Shown here in pieces: positions 49,956 to 61,390 of a stretch of DNA of 64,000 bases. Made by a program: the position numbers and the translations under genes. Origin of the DNA: Eunapius fragilis (taxonomy: Eukaryota; Porifera; Demospongiae; Spongillida; Spongillidae); NCBI GenBank assembly GCA_963681505.1, contig OY811982.1, positions 6,959,261 through 7,023,260 on the forward strand. Reading direction: 5' to 3'. Within the stretch, counting starts at the first letter, position 1; each line of letters opens with the position of its first letter. A model generated the notes under the pieces. That model was not told the origin of the DNA. It worked only from the letters and a program-made list of their open reading frames with translations, and searched no databases.

Positions 49956-50241
49956 AGCACTTACTATAGTGTGGCTACACTAGCCTGTATACGTAAGATG
50001 AGAAGAGCATTTTAGCTGTGGCCAATAAATTTGCAAAGTGTAATAAGTGCGCAACGGGTTATTGCATGGTCATTACATTTTAATGGCAGCCTATGTAAAC
50101 TGTGCCGCAAGTGCGGTTGTGTAGTCGTGAAATATACAACGTCGTATATACTGATCCGGCGTATATTTCAAGTATAGTCCAAAGTATACAGTATCGTAAA
50201 ACAAACTATTTGCACAGTGTGCATAACCGATTGAGGCCGGA

Positions 50242-50303
50242 TGCCGCGAATTCGCGGCACAATTAAATTGCACGTTCGTGGCGGTTGCCGCGAATTCGCG
50301 GCA
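50242..50303. promoter_or_regulatory. Two identical 18-bp perfect palindromes 44 bp apart
   Basis: TGCCGCGAATTCGCGGCA occurs at 50242-50259 and again at 50286-50303. Each is a perfect palindrome, and both sit in otherwise AT-rich DNA. This resembles paired operator-like sites for a dimeric DNA-binding protein, but no gene can be tied to it. Confidence 0.45.
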
Positions 50304-51538
50304 GCTGATATACATTTACGCTAATACGATACTATATAAAGTACAGGCTGTTGAAAGAGTAATAAATCGTGTCAGTCAGTTCTACAGTGTTGTGGGTATT
50401 GTACAAATCAATCTTTATCGAGGTAAACACGGCTACTAAGTTTCGCTGTATTTTGCCACTCCCCCCAAAATAAACATAATTATTACAAATACACACAAAG
50501 GACAATGGCAACATGGCAAAGGACTTTTAGTGCTGAGGAGGCGGAGCCATGCTAGATGATTCAGAGTTGCTCAGCGGGCTAAACGGCGACGAGAGTTTGA
50601 TATGGACGAGGAGGTAGATGCAGAGTTGTCCAGTGAAGAGATCGAGGAGCCAAATTAAACATGATTGGCAGTGACAGTGAATGGAGCTTCGTTGGTTCTG
50701 AAACTTACACAGTTGTGTACACCCGTTCCTGTGCTATTCAGTTTATTATCGAACTAGTAGGCTTGCTATTGTGGGTTTCTACTAAATCTACGGTCAAGGT
50801 AAACAATCGATTGCATGCACCGATAAAATTCAATTGATGGCGAAGCGCGAAGACGTTATCAGGACCTACGTTAGTAGGTCCTATGTAGGATTTAAAGTGT
50901 GATGAATACGATTAGCAAAACACCAGATTCCACTATTGCCGTTGCACCGTAGAATCAGTTGGACTTAATTAGCGAGCGTATTTGGATACAGCCAACAATT
51001 ACCTACAATGTAATAAAACTGCCGACGCTTAGAAACCTCAGACAACAGAGATAACGCTCTCTCGTTCCCACACTCATACCTAAAAAAAAGTTTCTCCATC
51101 TTCTTCTTCTTCTTCCGGATCTGATAAGATAATATAAGATTTGCTCGGATAAGAGGTTTATTGCATTGCATCTTTGTCACGATTGAAGTATAATGTTAGC
51201 CGTTATGCGGAAGCACTAGAACCAACAAGTTAGAAACTTATTGTCGAGTTGGATTTGTTTTATTATGTTAGTAACGAGAGTTATGCTTGACACAAATTTC
51301 AATCTCTAGCAAACATAGTTTTGTTAGTATAGCCCACAACAGATTTTATCAGCCTTTGGAAGACATAAAAGTGGGCGGGAAAGTGTGGTTGAACACGTTC
51401 TATATTTCATATAGTGCATGCGCTACAGTTACTATTCAATTGTTGTCACGATTGTATACCAAAAGCTTGACGTGTCTGGTTTGTTTTCTTCAAAATGCCG
51501 TCACGTCGATCGCGAAGAGAAAAGAATCGTGCAAAGAA

Positions 51539-51808
51539 CAGGAGCGGATCCAGGATTTTTGAAAGGGGGGGGGGGGGGGGCTTATTATAAAAAAGTTGTA
51601 TTCTAAATCTGTGCATGGGGCACTAATTAAATTCCATTTCCGTTCAAGTAGGAACGATGCTTCACTTTGTGCGCATAAGTTAATACAGGTATAGCATTAT
51701 AAAAATACATGCAGTGAGCGCGTATATACATGTAGTTAATTAGTCGTAATAATTTTCGTTACTTATCCGAAAGGGGGGGGGGGGGGGGGGGGGCTACAGC
51801 CCCCATAG

Positions 51809-51843
<35 letters not shown>

Positions 51844-51857
51844 TGGATCCGCCTCTG
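51539..51857. mobile_element. Non-autonomous CAGRGGCGGAT element, copy B, inserted in coding sequence
   Basis: The left end is CAGGAGCGGATCCAGG and the right end, reversed, is CAGAGGCGGATCCAGG. Subterminal G runs (about 51567-51580, 51774-51794) and a C run (51809-51843) are typical of the family. The interior differs from copies A and C. The flanking octamers (GCAAAGAA and AAGAAGAT) are not clear duplicates. Confidence 0.75.
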
Positions 51858-52499
51858 AAGAAGATCGCAAAGTTAAATGATGACTGTTGTGTTGACGAGT
51901 CGCAAGATATTGAGGAGCGTGACAGTTTTCAAGAAGCGCATGAAAAAAAGAAGACTTGCGACAGGAAGCGCTACAAAGCCGATCCTGAGAGTAAGAAGGA
52001 TAGCATGAAGGCCCAATACTGGCTTGATCAGGAAAGTAAGAAGGATAGCGCGAAGGCCCAATGAATACTGCCTTGATCCGGAAAGTAAGAAGGAGACCGC
52101 TTAGGCCCAATACTGCAGGAAAAGAAATACTATGAGGTAGGAGTGTTTGCAATGTTTGGATGCAATATGTCCTACACGCATGGGACCGATGTATTGTATC
52201 GTGTGCGTGTGTTCGTCTGCGAGATAGGAAAACGAATAACGCCAGATCAATTTGCATTGGAGTATATGCTTGCCAGCTTTGATACTCTCTGAGGGGATTT
52301 TTATACCACATTCACACTACATGTCTGTGAATGTTGACTATTATATTTTTGCAAGGATAAAACCACATGCCTGTCAATGGATACCATATACAGTATGGTG
52401 GCCCAGCATGTGTCTTTTAAACCTTGCCATACAGGATGTAGCATCTATGGCTCCTAAAACATGTTCCCTAGGTTCTCTGTGTAAACAATATTTTATCTT

Positions 52500-53470
52500 A
52501 CAGCTGTACAGTCTATAAAACCACATGCCTGCCTCCTTCCTGTATGGATACCATATTTGGTGGCCCAGTATGTGTCATAGCTTCTATGGCTGCTAAAACA
52601 TGCAGGACCATGATGATCTCTAATTTTCAGCTGGAGCCTATTACATGCACCTCTCTTAAGAGTTATCTATCTGCCTCACTTTGCAGGACTAACTAAAATC
52701 CTGCATGATTCCATGTGTGGTGTCCCAGCATGTGGTCTTAAACTTTGACACATATACTGTGGCTGCAAACCTGAACATGGAGCAATCCTTCCCTGGGTTC
52801 TAAAGTACATCATCTGGAACCAATTAGAGCTCTTTTAAGAGCTGTCACTCTGACTAAGAGATTATGGTTTGCAGGTTTATCATCAAATGGCAAATGGGGT
52901 TGCAGCTGTGACCTTGACTGCATGTAAATTAATGGATCTGTCTCTATAGGCCCTAACCCCGGAATATGACTTCACACAATTATATGTTGTACTTAACTCA
53001 CAATCCAATCCTTATATCAGTTGATGTACGTTCTCTATACAAAACTGCTCTTAAAAATAGGCTTGCCTTCCTCCCATGTAGTATGTGTTCATATGTCAAG
53101 GAGTCTACAGCTGCATGGCATGTGAACATGTTTCTCTGTGTCAACATTTATCTTGCAACTTTGCATTCATAAAACCACAAGCCTGCCCCTTCCTCCATAT
53201 ATGGTGGCACAGTGTGTGGTCTAAAAGCTAGCTTCTATGGCTGCTAAAACATGCACATGGACCACCAATCATCCTCCATGATGTTCTCCTGTTTTCAGCT
53301 GGAACCAGTTACCTATTACATGCAGCTCTTTTCAATTTGGATAAGCGATTTATGCTTTGCAGGACTAACTAACTTCCTGCATGATTCCATGTATGGTGTC
53401 CCAGCATGTGGACTTAAAATCTCTATGGCTGCAAACCTGAACATTCCTGTGTTCTCAAGTACATCATTGT
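52500..53470. repeat. Direct duplication of a ~320-bp block, offset ~655 bp
   Basis: Segments at about 52514-52820 and 53168-53470 share TATAAAACCACA-like starts, CTTCTATGGCTGCTAAAACA, TTTTCAGCTGGA, TTTGCAGGACTAACTAA and CATGATTCCATG in the same order. A shorter third copy of the first part starts near 52357. No coding sequence is evident. Confidence 0.75.
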
Positions 53471-53879
53471 AATTTATATATTTTTACCCATGCATAAGTT
53501 AAGGTGGCAGCAACCCTAGGCCTCTCTCTACACATGATTGTGTGCAGTTTCACATATATCAGCAAATACTAGCCATTTGAAATGCAGGCCATCTTAATTC
53601 AGCCCCACCCCCACCACCGCATATATAGTTGGTTTGTTCAACACATTTATTATGGTAGGCCGTTCCAATAATTTAATACTTCCCTCGTATTAGATCAGTT
53701 TTGGTTTGTATAAAGCAACTTTCTCACTCACTCTTTACTTTAAGATATGGAAGAGGTATGCATGTGTACATAGGATTTGCATGCATGGCATTATATCTAT
53801 ATAATATATATTATTACCCTTGTAGGTCACAGCAGAAGAAGCTGAGAATTTGTTTGCTGTTGACTCGGGTGAGGAGAGC

Positions 53880-54200
53880 CGGCCCTCCCTACTCTCCGAT
53901 ACCGGTCTTGGTCCCTGCTCCGGTCCTGCTTGCCCCAGCTCCGCCACTGCCCCCAGCTCCGCTGCTCCCACCTGTGCCACTGCTGGCCCCTGCTCTGCTA
54001 GCCCCAGCTCCGCTGCTCCCACCTGCGCCACTGCTGGCCGGCTCCAGCTCCGCCACTGCTCCACTGGCCTCAGCTCCGCCACTGCCCCCAGCTCCACCTG
54101 CGCCACTGCTGGCCCCTGCTCCGCTGGCCCACGCTCTGCTTGCCCCAGCTCCGCTGCTTCCACCTGCGCCACCGCTGGCCCCAGCCCCATGGGGAATATG
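53880..54200. repeat. GC-rich Ala/Pro-type tandem repeat
   Basis: About eight imperfect copies of CCCCAGCTCCGCTGCTCCCA and related units. All three frames stay open and give Pro/Ala-, Ser/Ala/Cys- or Leu/Pro-rich peptides, which points to repeat structure more than to coding. A donor-like site at 53868 would place it in an intron. Confidence 0.7.
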
Positions 54201-54548
54201 GCCCCATCCGTACTGGGGGCCTCTCGGAGCTCGGCCGTACAGAAGGCTTTATTATAAATTTACAACTAATGTTTTTTGAATGCTATATAGCAGGGCTACC
54301 GATTGCGCCGTATCAATCTTCCGACCAAGTTAAAACAGTTTAGTTAAAAGCATGCATGTGATTGCGCAGGGATGAATACTTCCTCGCCATGCGAAGTAAT
54401 CTTGCATTACACGGCACGATTATTCAATACATGTATCTCTGATATAATACATGTTTATTATTTTAGCTTATTACCACAGGCGGATCCCGGCTTACATGTA
54501 CAGCGCCTAGCATAAAAATGTGTGAAACAAGATATAAAAATTTAATTA

Positions 54549-54809
54549 AAATAAAATTGGTGATGTAGGATTTGTAGACAGCAATTGAGTAAAAAGTAAA
54601 GAAACAAGGAATTACGGATATTAGGCATTCATTTAATTATAAATATTACAGACCTACATTATTTAGCAAATCTACCTCCTTGAAATTCTGTGCTAAATGT
54701 AGGTCTGTAATATTTATAATTAAATGAATGCCTAATATCCGTAATTCCTTGTTTCTTTACTTTTTACTCAATTGCTGTCTACAAATCCTACATCACCAAT
54801 TTTATTTTA
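54549..54809. mobile_element. Hairpin element related to the 3.4 and 17.7 kb hairpins
   Basis: A 261-bp near-perfect palindrome with ~115-bp arms. Its sequence keeps blocks of the other hairpins (TAGGATTTG, AAAAAG-x-AA-x-GAAACAAG, TTTAGCA at the loop edge) but is otherwise diverged. Confidence 0.85.
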
Positions 54810-57299
54810 AATAAACTTTTATATCTTGTAGAACTTCTTGACAAGGATGACAATGCCCTCGAGAGCTATTGCAGTGACCCTGACGAGCCTGTTATGACAG
54901 GGAGTGATGATGAATTCAGAGACCTTGAACAGGAAAATGTGGATGGTAAACTATTAGCATATGGGGCAGTGCAAGAGAAAACTGGGCTTATGTGATTTTT
55001 AACATTTCTTCAATTCATTTTGCAGTATTTTTGCGACCTTTAAAGCTCTGTCCTTCAAACTTACTACATATATATTACCGGACCATTTTACTACTGCATT
55101 TTGTTGTCGAAGGTTTTTTTATTTACTCCCTGGGGGGTCCTCATGATTAAACAACCAGAACAGTTAGATTTCAATGGATGTCGATGAAAGAATGCCTTTT
55201 CGCGTTCAAATTTGCAGCACATTTACAACAGTGCACCCGCTATTTTTTCCGTCTTTTCGTTTGAGATGTGATGAGCGGTTGCAAAACTGCGGCGTTTGAA
55301 AGTTGCCGTTCATTTGTCTTCTGATTGCTCCGCCATTGTGCCGTCATTGCTATTTTAACCCCGTGACTACGAGACATTGCCCATCAAGTGCCCCACCCTC
55401 CCTCGAATCGATAGCCCAGGCCATCCGGAGGTGGACCTGACATTTTGCAAGTTGCTTGTCACGTGAGCATCACTAGGTTACGTCTCCATCAGCGAGTTGG
55501 AAGTTTACGATGGCGCGTGGCGACATGAAAACGTCGAATTGATCGAGCCTAAGTAATCCAAAGGCTAAGATAATGTGCATAAGCTCAAACCCTTTTGCAA
55601 TCACGTATTGTAGTTGAGCTTGTATGTTTGTTCATTTCTACGAGGGTGATTCGTTTTTTTTAATTATTTTCTCGGACACAGGCCACACGTGCTGTCGCTC
55701 GTGTATTTGTGACTGAGATATAATCGCTACACATCATCCTACTTAAACTCCACCGGCGCAAAGTTTGTGTTCACTGCAATGTATTCATGAAGACGATTTG
55801 GAATGGTACGTTACCCTAGTAGTTTACACCCATGCCAGTTTAAAATCCGGTATTATGGAGACTGTTGTCTGTGAGCAGCAAAGCGATGACCAATCAGTTT
55901 ACACCACTGATGGCATAACATACAATATGCCAGTATTATATGGCCACAATGGTGCTGTTGACAATACTCAGACCCCCAAAATTTATGCCTTCAACACATG
56001 GAAATCTTGTACTCACAATTGTCTGTATGATGTGTTCATTGACTGCATAGTCCCTCACTACAAGTCACACACAAAATAACTGTGCGCACACACTCCCACA
56101 CAAAAAATATCACAGTTCTTGGGGTAAGCAGTATGCAGTGTGTCCCTTCATATGGCTTGCTTGCATTCAGACTTCATACCACTCGGGTATGCTTGCTCCT
56201 ATTAGATGCACTTGTATGTGTTGCCTGTGTCTGCAACTGTGGCTCATTACATTAATAGATGGTCACAACATCTATACAAGCTAAGCACAGCTAAACGAGT
56301 AGAATCACACAGGTATGCACGCATTCATGGTAAAGGCACATCGCTTACATTCACATGCAGGACACTAGACAGACCACAAAACCTTAGCCTGTTGTTCATT
56401 CCCTGTAAAGAGTTAAGGAACCAGTCTCAAAAACTTCTACTGTTGCTGGGAGACATCCAATTCTAAGTCACATGCCATGCTCATACTGGTATCATAGCAG
56501 ATCCCATCCCCAGACAAAATATTCACAAGCGAAATAAATATGTCCCCCTCTTTCATAAAATGTCCTCCTTTTCCCCATCCGTTCAAAGAACCTGTGTATG
56601 CATGTGAGTGTACATGTGCATGCATGCATGTGTGTGTGTGTATGTTTGCTGTAGTTTATGTGTGCATGTAATAAAAAATACAATGAGCCAACAGGGAATG
56701 GTGTGTAGTACTGTGACTGAAATTGCTGATACAAAGCACCAATCCATTGGCCACTGGTGCAGCCAAACTTGATTTCCTAGAGCTCTTACAACAGTGCTAC
56801 TTGTACAGGCCACATTATTTTGAATTTTAGTATCCAGGTCTAGATCCAGATGCAGTTTAGGGAAGCAGGGCTGACTGTGGGCAGGTTGCTGACCTCAAAC
56901 ACACAATGCACTATGAATTTATGTACAAAGGCAACCATAGAATGCTGTATGCTCCAAAGTCACATCTACCCCATCCCCATATCAACCACTGACAAACACA
57001 TGAGTACAAGCTTGGCCTGTACAAGTAGCACTGTTGTAGTTTGGCAGCACCAGTGGCTGTTGGATTGGTGTTTTGTATCAAACCACAATTGTCTACATAA
57101 TGCAATTTCAGTCAGAACACTACACCTTGGCTCATTGTATTCTATCAGCTATGCAACAACAACATTTTGGACCTTAAATTGTTCCCCTGGACAAAATCTG
57201 CTAGTAGAATCTGCACATAACCGGCTTAAAAATCATGTCCCCCTAGGACACAATACACTAGCAGATTCTGTCCCCCCTCCAGCAGAAAATATCCCCTCC

Positions 57300-57440
57300 A
57301 CACACATACACGCTTGCACACACAAATACACACGCATACACTCATGCACACACACACATACACACATGCACACATATGCGCACCACACATACAGGTACAC
57401 TCACATCCATACATGTACGTGTACACTCTCACATGCATAC
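57300..57440. repeat. CACACA-rich tract in the fold-back element core
   Basis: Imperfect CA repeats with interspersed ATGCACACA units; a diverged counterpart in GT orientation occurs near 56600-56665. Confidence 0.8.
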
Positions 57441-57910
57441 ACAAGTTCTTTGACTTAACAGGAGGACCCAACACATACAAGTGCATCTAATAGGAGCAAG
57501 TATACCCGAGTGGTATGAAGTCTGAATGCAAGCAAGCCATATGAAGGGACACACTGCATACTGCTTACCCCCAAGAACTGTGATATTTTTTGTGTGGGAG
57601 TGTGTGCGCACAGTTATTTTGTGTGTGACTTGTAGTGAGGGACTACGTAGTCAATGTACACATCATACAGACAATTGTGTGTACAAGATATCCAATGTGT
57701 TGAAGGCATAAATTTTGGGGGTCTGAGTATTGTCAACAGCACTATTGTGGCCATATAATACTGGCATAGTGTATGTTATGCCATCAGTGGTGTAAACTGA
57801 TTGGTCATCGCTTTGCTGCTCACAGGTACATAATACAGGATTTTAACTGGCATGGGTGTAAACTACTAGGGTAACGTACTATTTCAAATCATCTTCATGT
57901 ATACCTTGCA

Positions 57911-58177
57911 CAGAGGTGGAACAGAGTGGGGGGGGGTTGGAACCTTCCCTTTCATAAAAGGTACCTCCCCCCTTCTTCTATGCAGCACCCCCCCCCCCCC
58001 CCCCCCCCCCGCTTTTTTGTATCGGGGCTGAAGCGGACAGCACCCCCCCCCCCCCCCCCTTACGTTTTCTCGTATCGGGCCTGAAACGGACAGCACACCC
58101 CCCCCCCCACACCCCACCCTGCTTTTCGTATCGTGGGTCTCAACCCCCCCTTTTGGAAAGTTCTGTATCCACCCCTG
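57911..58177. mobile_element. CAGRGGCGGAT element, copy C, inserted in the right fold-back arm
   Basis: The ends are CAGAGGTGGAAC and, reversed, CAGGGGTGGATACAG. The interior has three GTATCGGGCCTGAAGCGGACAG-type units between C runs, an inverted version of copy A. The left arm of the fold-back element preserves the uninterrupted site. The flanking octamers ACCTTGCA and CAGTTGCA both resemble the empty site ACATTGCA, consistent with an old 8-bp target duplication as made by hAT transposases. Confidence 0.8.
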
Positions 58178-58486
58178 CAGTTGCAGTAAACACAAATGCT
58201 GCACAGGTGGAGTTTAAGTAGGATGACGTGTAGCGATTATATCTCAGTCACAAATACACGAGCGACAGCACGTGTGGCATGTGTCCGAGAAAGAAAAAAA
58301 AACGAATCACCCTCGTAGAAATGAACAAACATACAAAGCTCAACTACAATACGTGATTGCAAAAGGGTTTGAGCTTATGCATGTTATCTTAGCCTTTGGA
58401 TCACGTAGGTTCAATCAATTCGAGGTTTTCATGTCGCCACGCGCCACCGTAAACTCCCAACTCGTTTACGCAACCGATGGACACAT

Positions 58487-58838
58487 GGAAAAGTTTCAAA
58501 ATTAAAATTCCAGCCTTGGGTTGTTTTTTTTAAACAAAAAATCATCCTGGAATTGAGCGTCTAGCATGAGAATATCGCAAAAACCATCCTGGGATTTGGC
58601 GTCCAGGGTGGGTATAGCTTAAAAACCATGCTGGCTTTGTCGAACAAAAATCGTGTTGAGCTCCATTTTTATTCATTCCTTCAACATGGTTTTTGTTCGA
58701 CAAAACCCAGTATGGTTTTTAAGCTATACCCACCCTGGACGCCAAATCCCAGGATGGTTTTTGCGATATTCCCTTGCTAGACGCTCAATTCCAGGATGGC
58801 TTTAAAAAACCCAAGGCTGGGATTTTGAAACTTTTTCC
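58487..58838. mobile_element. 352-bp hairpin element inserted in the right fold-back arm
   Basis: Arms of about 150 bp pair from GGAAAAGTTTCAAAAT at the left to its complement at the right, around a short central loop near 58665. Repeated internal words (CATCCTGG, GGATTTGGCGTCCAGG) mark it. The left arm of the fold-back element lacks it. Confidence 0.85.
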
Positions 58839-59519
58839 TGTGGGAGACGCAGACCGGTGAACCAAGTGATACTCACGTGACAAGCAACTTGCAAAATGTC
58901 AGGTCCACCTCCGCATGGCCTGGGCTATCGATTCGAGGGAGGGTGGGGCACTTGATGGGCAGCAGATGAATGACAACTTTCAAACGCCGCAGTTTTGCAA
59001 CCGCTCATCACATCTCAAACGAAAAGACGGATAAAATAGCGGGTGCTGTGTTGTAAATGTGCTGCAAATTTGAACGCGAAAAGGCATTCTTTCATCGAGA
59101 TCCATTGAAATCTAACTGATCTGGTTGTTTAATCATGAGGACCCCCCAGGGAGTAAATAAAAAATATTCGACAACAAAATGCAGTAGTAAAATGGTCTGG
59201 TAATATATGTAGTAAGTTTGAAGGACAGAGTTTTAAAGGTCGCAAAGATACAGCAAAATGAATTGAAGAAATGTTAAAAATCACATAAGCCCAGTTTTCT
59301 CTTGCACTGCCCCATATGCAATACATACAACATACCATACATGTAGAAGCAGAGTGCGTTGTTGAACGCAAAAGGAAGCACAGACCAGACAATGACATTG
59401 AAAGCAGCGGTCAGAGCCAGTATATGGCATGGTTTCAACATCGGTGTGACATAACATTCATTCAGAGTTGTTGCCATTTCAAATTGCTACCTGTGGTATG
59501 GAAGAAATACATAGGTATT

Positions 59520-61390
59520 CCCTCAACATCCCCAGCGCACACACATAGCTAAGTAAACTTCCCCCACAACACCCCAGCGCACAGCCATAGGTATGCACAC
59601 ATCCCCCTCAACACCCCCAGCACACACATCCCCCTCAACACCCTCAGTGAACACATCACCCTCAACACTCCCAGCGCACACACCCCCACAACACCCCCAG
59701 CGCACACACATCCTCTCAACACCCCAGTGCACACATCCCCCTCAACACCCCCAGAGCACACATCCCCTCAACACCCCCGAGCACACATCCCCCTCAACAC
59801 CCCCAGAGCACACATCCGCTCAACACCCCAGAGCACACATCCCCCTCAACACCCCAGCACACACATCCCCCTCAACACCCCAGCACACATCCCCTCAACA
59901 CCCCCGAGCACACATCCCCCTCAACACCCCCAGAGCACACATCCCCTCAACACCCCCGAGCACACATCCCCCTCAACACCCCCAGAGCACACATCCGCTC
60001 AACACCCCAGCGCACACATCCCCCTCAACACCCCAGCACACACATCCCCATCAACACCCCAGTGCACACATCCCCCTTAACACCCCCAGTGCACACATCC
60101 CCTCAACACCCCAGCACACACATCCCCTCAAAACCCCCAGAGCACACATCCCTCAACACCCCCAGCACACATCCCCCTCAACACCCCCAGCACACACATC
60201 CCCTCAACACCCAGCACACACATACCCCTCAACACCCCAGCACACATCCCCTCAACGCCCAGCGCACACATACCCCTCAACACCCCCAGCGCACACATCC
60301 CCTCAACGCCCAGCGCACACATCCCCCTCAACACTCCCACATCCCCTCAACCCTCCCACATCGACCTCAACACCCCCAGAGCACACATCCCCTCGACACC
60401 CCAGCACACACATACCCCTCAACACCCCCAGCGCACACATCCCCTCAACACCCCAGCACACACATCCCCCTCAACACTCCCACATCCCCTCAACCCCCCC
60501 ACATCAACCTCAACACCCCCAGTGCACACATCCCCTCGACACCCCAGCGCACACATCCCCATCAACACTCCCAGCACAAACATACCCCTCAACACCCCAG
60601 CACACATCCACCTCAACACCCCCAGCACACACATCCCCTCAACACCCCCAGAGTACACATCCCCTCAACACCCCAGCACACACATCCCCTCAACACCCCC
60701 AGTGCACACATCCCCCTCAACACCCCAGCACACATCCCCCTCAACACCCCAGTGCACACATCCCCTCAACACCCCCAGAGCACACATCCCTCAACACCCC
60801 CAGCACACATCCCCCTCAACACTCCCACATCCCCTCAACCCTCCCACATCGACCTCAACACCCCCAGAGCACACATCCCCTCGACACCCCAGCACACACA
60901 TACCCCTCAACACCCCCAGTGCACACATCCCCTCAACACCCAGCACACACACCCCCCTCAACACTCCCACATCCCCTCAACCCTCCCACATCGACCTGAA
61001 CACCCCCAGAGCACACATCCCCTCGACACCCCAGCACACACATACTCCTCAACACCCCCAGTGCACACATCCCCTCAACACCCCAGTGCACACATCCCCT
61101 CGACACCCCCAGTACACACACATCCACCTCAACACTCCCAGTGCACACATCCCCTCAACACCCCAGCACACACACATCCCCCTCAACACTCCCAGTACAC
61201 ACACATCCCCCTCAACACTCCCAGTACACACACACACCCCTCAACACCCCCAGCACACACACCCCCGGAGCACACATCCCCTCAACACCCCCAGTACACA
61301 CACATCCCCCTCAACACCCCCAGATCACACATCCCCTCAACACCCCCAGTACACACACATCCCCCTCAACACCCCCAGATCACACCCATA
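59520..61390. repeat. C-rich minisatellite, 22-29 bp unit
   Basis: Seventy or more degenerate units of ACACATCCCCTCAACACCCC plus a short variable piece run for about 1.87 kb. A larger block containing ACTCCCACATCCCCTCAACC recurs near 60332, 60472, 60820 and 60961, so there is some higher-order structure. Long His/Pro/Thr frames (up to 468 codons) are open only because the repeat lacks stops. Confidence 0.93.

Larger units (their letters stand above)
49581..51490. other. Stretch with palindromic and repeated short motifs, no clear gene
   Basis: Contains the ACCGG cluster (49856-49955) and the paired 18-bp palindromes (50242-50303). Near 50506-50657 a coding-like piece begins with MATWQRTFSAEEAEP and, in another frame, reads RREFDMDEEVDAELSSEEIE before a stop; it may be a dead N-terminal exon. 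Nothing else is recognised. Confidence 0.5.
51495..54945 (+). pseudogene. Decayed multi-exon gene with DPESKK repeats
   Basis: A frame beginning at 51495 reads MPSRRSRREKNRAKN and is cut by a transposon (51539-51857). Coding sequence resumes at 51858 with KKIAKLNDDCCVDESQDIEE and three 15-residue repeats (DPESKKDSMKAQYWL and variants). A four-base insertion near 52062 and a nonsense codon at about 52102 follow, so this copy is broken. Possible downstream exons are 53826-53867 (VTAEEAENLFAVDS) and 54832-54945 (LLDKDDNALESYCSDPDEP, then SDDEFRDLEQENVD). Both have GT donors, and their phases fit each other (phase 1). The DPE-x-KK repeat style is familiar from lineage-specific sponge and cnidarian proteins often linked to transposons. 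Whether all pieces belong to one gene is inferred. Confidence 0.5.
54956..59321. mobile_element. 4.4-kb fold-back element with >1.2-kb inverted arms
   Basis: The left arm (54956-56223) is the reverse complement of the right arm (57469-59321), allowing for mutations and two insertions in the right arm. Outer ends read GCATATGGGGCAGTGCAAGA. Matching blocks include GAAAACTGGGCTTATGTGAT, GAGATGTGATGAGCGGTTGC, CGGCGCAAAGTTT-like sequence and ATTAGATGCACTTGTATGTG. The 1.25-kb middle contains further inverted pieces (56720-56800 against 57010-57090) and a CA-rich tract. Frames inside (for example 55765-56079) have no recognisable domain, and no transposase is apparent, so it looks non-autonomous. 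The element lies just after a possible exon donor at 54946. Confidence 0.85.

Noticed and set aside
53701..54279. 192-codon Pro/Ala-rich frame
   Set aside because: Three frames stay open across a GC-rich tandem repeat, and a donor at 53868 fits a splice to 54832, which would leave it intronic.
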